DNA of 64,000 nt from contig CAVQMC010000028.1 in the NCBI GenBank assembly GCA_963713505.1, positions 62,001-126,000 on the forward strand. The letters run 5' to 3'. The DNA comes from CAVQMC01 sp963713505. GTDB taxonomy: Bacteria > Bacteroidota > Ignavibacteria > Ignavibacteriales > Ignavibacteriaceae. Shown one piece after another: positions 57,215 to 64,000 of the stretch. The position numbers were made by a program, and so were the translations under genes. Below the pieces are notes generated by a model. It made no database searches. It saw only the letters and a list, made by a program, of their open reading frames with translations, and was not told the origin of the DNA. How positions within the stretch are numbered: the stretch's first letter is position 1; each line of letters begins with the position of its first letter.

Positions 57215-58247
57215 TTATTCAATATCCAGAGGGATTGCTTTTTTAACTTTAGTAATTATTTTTTCTTTGCTTACCAAATCCTTTAAACGATGGGGAAAAT
57301 CAGTCTGCAGTCCGTGTATTCCTAATTTAACCAAACATTTCATTTCTTTTGTTTTATTTACAGTTGCTCCAAAAAGCATTTCAACAGGTCTTTGGGGATT
57401 TTTTTTATTGAATTTCTTCATCAACTTCAAATCATATCTAATTATTCTTCTGTAAGTTGTCCAATTTGCAAAAGTTAATTTTCTTGGTCTTAAAGATAGA
57501 GCAGCTTTGTTTTTATTTTTTATTGCTTCTATAACTGAACTATAATAATATCGGATTAAATACAAAACCCGGAGGTGGTTCAATATCCAGACAGTAAATA
57601 AAATCTTTATAATATAATTTCATCTTATCCAGAATTTCTTTTTCGGTCGTTTCAATAACTATTTTATAATTTGTTTGATATTTTTTTAATAAAAATTTTA
57701 AGTTTTTTAAAATTAAAATTGCAAGATGTGATTCACTTTTAGGAACTTTTAAATCCATAAAAACATACTTTAATTTATTTTGATTTACACTCCACTCAAA
57801 GAAATCTTCCAGTGTGGGAATTTTTGCATGGGCCGGCTCGGAAGTTTCTTTATCTTTATAATCATAATTGTTTAAAAATTCTTCTAATGATAATTCATTA
57901 ATTGGTTTTCTCAATTCATTAAAAATAGCCGGAGGAGAAGGTTTATATTTTAACCATGGTTCAAAACCGGCTTCTCTTAATAATGAATCTGTTGAGTTTG
58001 GATCCCAATCATGCCACAAAATTATTTTTTCATTTTTTGTTATGGATAAATCAAATTCAAGAGCATTTGCTCCGTCGTCCAAAGCAATTTCAAACGACCT
58101 AATAGTATTTTCAATTTCTTTTGTCGGTGAACCTCTATGACCAATAATTAAGAAGTGTTTATCTGTTAATGAATTTTTAGAAATAATAGGGCAGGGACGG
58201 AAAAGTTCTACTATCCATTTAATGATGAGATTCAGTTTTTTTAGCAT
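57215..58247 (-). pseudogene. Glycerophosphodiester phosphodiesterase, single frameshift
   Basis: The first part (58247-57540) has the GDPD start HFLIIGHRGSPTKEIENTIRS, then ALEFDLSITKNEKIILWHD with the metal-binding E-x-D and HD. After a stop at 57540 the protein resumes in another frame as YYYSSVIEAIKNKNKAALS to the end LIHGLQTDFP-type GIHGLQTDFPHRL and the stop at 57215. One indel near 57555 joins them to about 343 residues. It hydrolyses glycerophosphodiesters to glycerol-3-phosphate and an alcohol. It ends eight bases from the prfB stop (convergent). Confidence 0.82.
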
Positions 58248-58343
58248 AGTTCCCTTAAAGAATCTGAAATTCTTGTATTTAATAATAATAATTTTTTTTG
58301 ATAGATATTTATTATTTTTAAGTGAAACAATTCTATGTAAACT

Positions 58344-58703
58344 ATGCCCGGAAAAAAGAAAATAGTAAGATCTAAAAAAACTAAAGAAGATTTTTTCGAT
58401 AAGGTATACAAAATTGTAGAAAAAATACCTTATGGAAAAGTGGCAACTTATGGAGATATTGCAGAAGCATGCGGTATAAGATCATCTGCAAGAACAGTAG
58501 GCTGGGCTTTGAATGGTGCTAAAGATTCCGGACTTCCGTGTCATAGAGTTGTAAATAGATTTGGAGCACTTACAGGTAAAATGCATTGGGGTGATCCTAA
58601 TTTAATGGAAGACCTTTTAAGATCTGAAGGAATTGAATTTGATAATGACGGCTGTGTTATTTTAGAAAAATACCTCTGGAAACCTAAAAATATTAGAAAA
58701 TAA
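58344..58703 (+). CDS. MGMT/ATL-family DNA-binding protein
   Basis: A 119-residue protein with only the C-terminal domain of O6-alkylguanine transferases: IPYGKVATYGDIAEACGIRS, then ARTVGWALNGA and LPCHRVVNRFGALTG. The PCHR motif keeps the alkyl-acceptor Cys, while true ATL proteins replace it with Trp. The N-terminal domain of Ada/Ogt is missing. It could be a minimal methyltransferase or a damage-recognition protein. Its stop is two bases from the convergent LiaF-like gene. Confidence 0.85.
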   Translation: MPGKKKIVRSKKTKEDFFDKVYKIVEKIPYGKVATYGDIAEACGIRSSARTVGWALNGAKDSGLPCHRVVNRFGALTGKMHWGDPNLMEDLLRSEGIEFDNDGCVILEKYLWKPKNIRK

Positions 58704-58705
58704 TT

Positions 58706-59635
58706 TTAATATCTATCCACCTTAATGCTTGAAACATCAGCCTCAATTTTTATATAAATTTTATTTTTGGCTTCATTAAAATTTCCGGTACGATATAAAT
58801 CCGAATTAATTTTATTAAATCCATAAAAGCTTTTTGAAGATAAGCTTACTTCAGATTTAATTTCACAGCCTGAGTTTTCGGGGACTTCAATTTTTATTGA
58901 TGAAGCGGCTCCGTCAATTTTAATATTAGAACTATCCTGCAAATCGCTTATTTTCAAATATACAGAAGCGGCTCCGATATCAATTTTTAAGGAGCTTACT
59001 TTCATTTTACTTAAATCAAAATCTGATTTTGCAGCTCCCAGTTCAAAATTCAAATTCCAAATTGTATTCGGATTCAGAAGCATTACAGTTTTGTTTCTAT
59101 ATTTTTTACCAAATGAAAATCTTGTCTTTTTCATTTTCATCGAAATATCTGTTTTCCCGTTTTCATAGCTGTTCATAAAATTATAATTATCTTTGATTCC
59201 ATAAGTAGTAGCCTTTAATAATTTGCTTGTTGTATCTTCAATAATAAATTTTCCGGCTCCTCCGTCAAAATTAAAATAAGCAGATTTAATTGAATCGCCG
59301 TAAGCAAGAATATAATTTGTAGTATCATATCTTGCATCCGATGAAAATTCAATATCATCATTGGAATCTATTACAAGGTTGCCGTTGAATATTCCGAAAA
59401 ATGAATGAAATGCCGAAAAAATAACCAGCGCAAAAACTATTCCTGCCAATGCAGAGGAAATAACCTGGAGGAATTCAACTTTAATAAGAATAGAAATTCC
59501 CCAGAGTATTAATACAAGCGGCCATAATTTCCATAGTTCGCCCCATTCATAATTTAATGAACCAAAATTATTTAGAAGAATTAAAATACCTAAAGTAATA
59601 AATAATAAACCCCAGAAAACATGTTTCGTTTTCAT
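58706..59635 (-). CDS. LiaF/toast-rack-like membrane protein
   Basis: A 309-residue protein. The N-terminus has the LiaI/LiaF membrane module (VFWGLLFITLGILILLNNFG, then LWPLVLILWGISILI) plus a third helix. The rest is a beta-solenoid-like 'toast rack' region (about 120-305) with short repeats (FNFDGGAGKFIIED, LELGAAKSDFDLSK, DIGAASVYLKISD, IDGAASSIKIEV). LiaF-type proteins report on envelope stress. It follows the PspC gene by 18 bp in one transcript. Confidence 0.8.
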   Translation of the reverse strand: MKTKHVFWGLLFITLGILILLNNFGSLNYEWGELWKLWPLVLILWGISILIKVEFLQVISSALAGIVFALVIFSAFHSFFGIFNGNLVIDSNDDIEFSSDARYDTTNYILAYGDSIKSAYFNFDGGAGKFIIEDTTSKLLKATTYGIKDNYNFMNSYENGKTDISMKMKKTRFSFGKKYRNKTVMLLNPNTIWNLNFELGAAKSDFDLSKMKVSSLKIDIGAASVYLKISDLQDSSNIKIDGAASSIKIEVPENSGCEIKSEVSLSSKSFYGFNKINSDLYRTGNFNEAKNKIYIKIEADVSSIKVDRY

Positions 59636-59653
59636 TTCAAATCCATATAATTA

Positions 59654-60109
59654 TTAATAATTATTTCTATGATTAAGAAGCAATCCTATTCCAACTGCGA
59701 CTAAAATGAGGGGCCAGAAATCGGAAAAATGAATCCTTGGAACAAAGTTATCTGCTAAAAATAAAAATCCTAAAACAATCAATATAATGCCTGCAGCCGA
59801 ACTTCTTTTCCGTCTATGTTCTTCATAAGCAGTATTAAAGTTTTGTTCATTCTTGATTTTATCTTCATCTGAAGTTTGCTGATTTTCTTCATTAACTTTT
59901 GTGTCTTGAGCGGTTGTCCAGATGAAAGGTTCCTCAGGAACAATTATCCATAAAATGATATAAGCAATTATTCCGGCACCGCCGGCAAAAAGGGAAACAA
60001 CAAAAATAACTCTTACCAAAGTCGGATCGATATCAAAATATTCAGCCAAACCGGCAGCAACTCCGCCCAGCATTTTATCTTTTCTGGATCTATACAATCT
60101 TTTTGGCAT
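59654..60109 (-). CDS. PspC-domain membrane protein with LiaI/LiaF-like C-terminus
   Basis: A 151-residue protein. Residues 1-60 match PspC (LYRSRKDKMLGGVAAGLAEY, then DPTLVRVIFVVSLFAGGAGI, WIIVPEEP). A polar linker leads to a C-terminal pair of helices like those in the neighbouring gene (AAGIILIVLGFLFLADNF). PspC senses membrane stress and binds PspB or PspA in enterobacteria; neither is seen here. GGAGG lies before the ATG. It is the first gene of a two-gene envelope-stress unit. Confidence 0.88.
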   Translation of the reverse strand: MPKRLYRSRKDKMLGGVAAGLAEYFDIDPTLVRVIFVVSLFAGGAGIIAYIILWIIVPEEPFIWTTAQDTKVNEENQQTSDEDKIKNEQNFNTAYEEHRRKRSSAAGIILIVLGFLFLADNFVPRIHFSDFWPLILVAVGIGLLLNHRNNY

Positions 60110-60342
60110 GATGACCTCCCTATATATAGTAATTCACTGTTGTAAGTTTAATGATAATACAATCCAAACATTTTAATAATATTATAATCGGTTAAATAAA
60201 ATTAAACCTGGTAGAATGGATTTACAAATGGTTTAAAATGTTGAACCAGTTTGCTTAAAATTGCAATTATTTCTTAATATTTTTAGATAACTTTGGAAAT
60301 ACTTTGCAGCTTTAATATTTTTGTAAGAAAAATTATAAACTA

Positions 60343-61980
60343 ATGAAAATTGCTGTCTGTCAAATAAATACGATTATTGGAAATATTGATTTCAATAAGA
60401 AAAAGATAATCGATGGTTATAAAAAAGGTGTTCATGATGAAGCAGATATTGTAATTTTTCCTGAACTTTCTTTAGTTGGATACCCGCCTTTAGATTTAGT
60501 TGAAAAAGAAGAATTCCGCCGTGCTGTAAAAAACGCTTCGGAAGAAATAGCAAAAATAACAGGAACAACCGGATTAATTTTCGGTTCAATTACTGAGGAT
60601 GAAGATAATGTTGGAACCGACATTCATAATTCTGCTTTATTATGTTATAACGGAAAGATTCAATTTATTCAGCATAAATCTTTAATACCGAATTATGATG
60701 TGTTTGATGAAATGAGATATTTTGAACCTGCAAAGTCTGTAGAAATACATGAATTTAGAGGCGAAAAGCTTGGTATTTCTGTCTGCGAAGATATTTGGAA
60801 TGATGCTGATTACTGGTATAAAAGAAGATACAGTAAAGATCCTGTTAAAATTCAAATTGATAAAGGAGCAACTTTATTAATTAATATTTCTGCCAGTCCT
60901 TATTCCTACGGCAAAAGAGAAGACAGAAAAAAGATGCTTTCCGTTCTTACGAAAGATGATAAAGTACCTCTAGCTTATGTTTGCTGTTCCGGAGCTCAGA
61001 CAGATTTAATATTCGACGGAGCAAGCATGTGTTTTGATTCCAAAGGAAATCTTGTTTGTCTTGGTGAAACTTTTAAAGAAGATTATTTTATTTTTGAAAC
61101 TTCTTTGGATTATTCACCTATAACAAAAGCAGAAGATTCTTTTGAAGAAGAAGTTTTGAATGCTCTAATATTCGGATTAAAAGAATACTGCGGTAAACAG
61201 GGATTTAATAAAGTCGTGATAGGTTTAAGCGGAGGAATCGATTCGGCACTTGTTGCGTATATTGCAGTTAAAGCATTGGGAAAAAAGAATGTGCATGTTG
61301 TACTTATGCCTTCAAAATATTCATCAAAGGGAAGTGTGAAAGATGCGGAGAAACTTGCAAGCAATTTAGGCATCTCATCCGATAATGTTTCGATTCAGCC
61401 TGTAGTTAATAGCGCAATTAGGAAATTATCGAAATCATTTAACAATAAAGTAAAAGGAATAACAGAAGAAAATATTCAAGCAAGAATAAGAGGAATTTAT
61501 TTAATGGCTTACTCTAATAATCATGGAAATTTAGTCTTAGCTACAGGAAATAAATCCGAGATGGCCGTTGGTTATTGTACTTTATATGGAGATATGGCCG
61601 GGGCACTTGCGGTAATTGCGGATGTTTATAAAACCGATGTTTACAGAATTTCTAATTATATTAATAAAGATAAAGAAATAATTCCCGATGAAATTATTAA
61701 AAAAGCTCCTTCTGCGGAATTAAGATTAAATCAAAAAGATGAAGATTCTCTTCCGCCTTATGTTCTGCTGGATAAGATTTTAAAAATGTATCTTGAAGAA
61801 AACAGGGAAGAAAAAGAAATTACAAAAGAAATTGGTGATGAGGAAATTGTTAAAAAAATATTAAAGATGGTTGATCTTAATGAATTTAAAAGAAAACAAG
61901 CTGCTCCTGCTTTAAGAGTAAGTTCAAAAGCATTTGGTTACGGTAGAAGGTACCCGATTGTTCAAGGATGGCGGAAGTAA
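60343..61980 (+). CDS. nadE: NAD+ synthase, glutamine-hydrolysing
   Basis: A 545-residue two-domain enzyme. The N-terminal nitrilase-type glutaminase (about 1-260) has the Glu/Lys/Cys triad regions IVIFPELSLVGYPPLD, QHKSLIPNYDVFDE and LGISVCEDIWND. The C-terminal synthetase has the PP-loop VIGLSGGIDSALVAYIA and ATGNKSEMAVGYCTLYGDM. Ammonia from glutamine is channelled to amidate deaminated NAD. The length is typical of this form. It is intact. Confidence 0.95.
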   Translation: MKIAVCQINTIIGNIDFNKKKIIDGYKKGVHDEADIVIFPELSLVGYPPLDLVEKEEFRRAVKNASEEIAKITGTTGLIFGSITEDEDNVGTDIHNSALLCYNGKIQFIQHKSLIPNYDVFDEMRYFEPAKSVEIHEFRGEKLGISVCEDIWNDADYWYKRRYSKDPVKIQIDKGATLLINISASPYSYGKREDRKKMLSVLTKDDKVPLAYVCCSGAQTDLIFDGASMCFDSKGNLVCLGETFKEDYFIFETSLDYSPITKAEDSFEEEVLNALIFGLKEYCGKQGFNKVVIGLSGGIDSALVAYIAVKALGKKNVHVVLMPSKYSSKGSVKDAEKLASNLGISSDNVSIQPVVNSAIRKLSKSFNNKVKGITEENIQARIRGIYLMAYSNNHGNLVLATGNKSEMAVGYCTLYGDMAGALAVIADVYKTDVYRISNYINKDKEIIPDEIIKKAPSAELRLNQKDEDSLPPYVLLDKILKMYLEENREEKEITKEIGDEEIVKKILKMVDLNEFKRKQAAPALRVSSKAFGYGRRYPIVQGWRK

Positions 61981-62089
61981 ATGTTTGCATTAAATTAATT
62001 CTGTATTATTAAGTTTTAAATGAAAAAATTAAATTTCAGTTTTAAATATAGTTTATAAAATAAATAATTTATTCTTTTAAGGTGGATTA

Positions 62090-63955
62090 ATGTCATTTCT
62101 GAAAAATTACAAATTAATATTAATTTTAATCTTATTTGCTAGTGTTTTTGTAAACGGACAACAGACAGAAGATATTGTAAAAGTACAATTATCTGAAAAT
62201 AATTTTAAAGTTGAACAAGGTAAACAATTACAGTTTAGTATTACTGCTGTTATTAAAAAAGGTTTTCATATAAATTCTGATAAACCAAATGATGAATTTT
62301 TAATACCTGTTACAATTACTTCAGGACATTCAGCTTTCCCAATATCAAAAATAAATTATCCGAAACCCGAAGTATTTAATTTCCCGACTTCGGATAAACC
62401 TGTCTCTGCTTTTTTAGGTACTACGGAATTTGGCATTATAATTAATGTATCTAATAATATTAAAACCGGTAAATACACTGTACCAATAGATTTCAATTAC
62501 CAGGCTTGTAATGATCAAAGTTGTTTTCCGCCTTCAACAATCAGCAATAATATTACTATTGAAGTGGTAGCTGGTTCTCAGGCTGCCGGAACCGGTGTAA
62601 ATAAATCAGAAAATGCCGGTTTATCAGGTAAAGAAAATGCTCCTCAAAATGGAGCATCAATAAAAAATAAAAATGTAGAGAATGAAAAAAGTATAACAAC
62701 TACAAAACAGGCAAATACCGGCGACGATATTTCTATTTTTGCAGCAATACTTTTTGCATTTCTCGGCGGTCTTATACTTAATCTTATGCCGTGTGTGCTT
62801 CCGGTTCTTTCTTTAAAAATAATGGGATTTATTCAGCAAGCCGGAGAAGATAAAAGCAAAACTAGAAAACACGGTCTTGCTTTTACTTTAGGAGTTGTTC
62901 TTTCGTTTTTAGTTCTTGCAGGATTTTTAATCGCATTAAGAGCTGGTGGCGAATACTTAGGCTGGGGATTTCAATTACAGTCTCCTGCATTTGTAGTTAT
63001 ATTGTGTGTTATTTTATTCTTGTTCGGACTTAGTTTATTTGGAGTTTTTGAAATCGGAACTTCACTTACTTCATCCGAAAATTATATAAAAAGCACGGGA
63101 TATACAGGTTCGTTTCTCAGCGGTGTACTTGCAACTATTGTAGCCACTCCTTGTACAGCACCGTTTATGGGAACCGCTCTTGGCTTTGCAATAAGCCAGC
63201 CGGCGTATGTTTCATTATTAGTATTTGCATTTTTAGGTTTGGGTATGGCGCTTCCATATGTTGTTCTTACTAACATTCCTAAACTTTTAAAATTTGTTCC
63301 GAAACCAGGTGCTTGGATGGAATCATTCAAACAGTTTATGGGTTTTCTTCTTATGGCAACTGTATTATGGCTTATTTGGGTGCTTAGTTTACAAACCGGT
63401 GCCGAAGGAGTTTTATTCCTTTTAACTTCATTAATTATAGCATCAACCGGCGGATGGATTTACGGCAGATGGGGAAATATTGCTAAAGCAGTAAAAGTAA
63501 GAAGACCTGCGCAATTAATTTCCATACTTTTTATAATTGGCGCTTTATACTTTTCTTTAGTTAATATTGAAGCCAAAACCAATTCATTAGCTGCAGAAAT
63601 TAATCAGGGTAAAATTCATTGGGAAGCATACTCACCTGAAAAAGTTGAAGAAGCAGTAAAGGAAGGAAAACCGGTTTTTGTAGATTTTACTGCCGCCTGG
63701 TGCCTAAGCTGTCAGGTTAATGAAAAAGTTGCTTTCGGATCAAAAGAAGTGCAGCAGGAATTTGTGGATAAAAATATTCTTGCATTGAAAGGGGATTGGA
63801 CAAACAACGATCCGGAAATAACCAAAGCCCTAGCAAATTTTGGGCGCAATAGTGTTCCTTTATATGTTATTTATTCAAAAGATAAAGAACCTGAACTATT
63901 GCCTGAAATACTTACACCGGGAATTGTTTTGGATGCTTTGAAAAAGCTGGATTAA
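62090..63955 (+). CDS. dsbD: DsbD-like thiol:disulfide interchange protein
   Basis: A 621-residue protein with the three-part DsbD plan. A signal peptide precedes a periplasmic alpha domain (about 25-165) with the pair in YQACNDQSCFPPS. A low-complexity linker leads to an eight-helix membrane domain with conserved cysteines in LNLMPCVLPVLSLK and VATPCTAPFMGTAL. The C-terminal thioredoxin domain has the active site AAWCLSCQVNE. It moves electrons from cytoplasmic thioredoxin to periplasmic thiol proteins. It is a separate, complete route besides the CcdA-like protein at 29.3 kb. AAGGTGG precedes the ATG. Confidence 0.93.
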   Translation: MSFLKNYKLILILILFASVFVNGQQTEDIVKVQLSENNFKVEQGKQLQFSITAVIKKGFHINSDKPNDEFLIPVTITSGHSAFPISKINYPKPEVFNFPTSDKPVSAFLGTTEFGIIINVSNNIKTGKYTVPIDFNYQACNDQSCFPPSTISNNITIEVVAGSQAAGTGVNKSENAGLSGKENAPQNGASIKNKNVENEKSITTTKQANTGDDISIFAAILFAFLGGLILNLMPCVLPVLSLKIMGFIQQAGEDKSKTRKHGLAFTLGVVLSFLVLAGFLIALRAGGEYLGWGFQLQSPAFVVILCVILFLFGLSLFGVFEIGTSLTSSENYIKSTGYTGSFLSGVLATIVATPCTAPFMGTALGFAISQPAYVSLLVFAFLGLGMALPYVVLTNIPKLLKFVPKPGAWMESFKQFMGFLLMATVLWLIWVLSLQTGAEGVLFLLTSLIIASTGGWIYGRWGNIAKAVKVRRPAQLISILFIIGALYFSLVNIEAKTNSLAAEINQGKIHWEAYSPEKVEEAVKEGKPVFVDFTAAWCLSCQVNEKVAFGSKEVQQEFVDKNILALKGDWTNNDPEITKALANFGRNSVPLYVIYSKDKEPELLPEILTPGIVLDALKKLD

Positions 63956-64000
63956 AATTAATCCGAAATAGAAAATCTATAATTGATATGGATAAATCAG

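Overview
The window is an AT-rich bacterial chromosome segment. It most likely comes from the Ignavibacteria (Bacteroidota/Chlorobi group). Three secreted proteins end in the type IX secretion sorting domain with the FPNPFNPTT/NYPNPFNPST signature seen in that lineage. Many other products carry signal peptides or lipoprotein boxes, and the gene set (CHASE2 sigma-54 activator, multi-PAS kinases, FG-GAP/ASPIC protein, DUF4382 lipoprotein) fits a free-living envelope-rich heterotroph. This placement is inferred from protein features only.

Layout. 0-5.5 kb: 3' part of a subtilase, a TMEM175-like channel, a CHASE2/sigma-54 activator and a small secreted Fn3-like protein with a sigma-54-like promoter. 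5.6-10.3 kb: lone receiver domain, DUF4382 lipoprotein, and an envelope cluster (beta-barrel, lipoprotein, anchored coiled-coil protein). 10.5-14.9 kb: cyclopropane fatty acid synthase, membrane proteins, VOC protein, a frameshifted secreted protein. 15-24 kb: Kelch-type T9SS cargo, acetyltransferase, two SDR proteins, a methyltransferase, FG-GAP/ASPIC protein, a second copy of the beta-barrel. 24.2-30.6 kb: an arsenic island (ArsR fused to a redox protein, ArsP-like permease, ArsC, Acr3) followed by a run of thioredoxin-fold genes and a CcdA-like electron carrier. 30.6-39.3 kb: serine hydrolase, hybrid kinase, a gene-free stretch with two RNA-like hairpin/terminator modules, DedA, MASE3 kinase. 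39.5-49.2 kb: small proteins, T9SS cargo, zincin-like membrane protein, NAT/DDAH/ATP-grasp trio, a P-type ATPase in pieces, NudC, tRNA-Gly and tRNA-Cys. 49.5-64 kb: STAS protein, T9SS cargo, UPF0316, pcm-miaA, AtuA pair, prfB with its programmed frameshift, GDPD, MGMT-like, PspC/LiaF-like pair, nadE and a DsbD-like protein.

How it works together. The arsenic island is the clearest functional unit. A 24-bp perfect palindrome abuts the arsR start, and a second site with the same TTCG-N8-CGAA core lies before the internal start of the redox protein. Arsenate reductase of the two-cysteine type needs thiol electrons, which the adjacent thioredoxin-like, CcdA-like and redoxin genes could supply on both sides of the membrane (inference).

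Quality caveat. At least 20 single-base frame breaks interrupt otherwise well-preserved genes. They are concentrated at 29.9-31.1 kb and 41.5-47.7 kb and cross gene boundaries, while long genes elsewhere are intact. Sequencing or assembly indels are the simplest explanation; real gene decay is the alternative. The prfB frame break is different: it is the conserved programmed +1 site.
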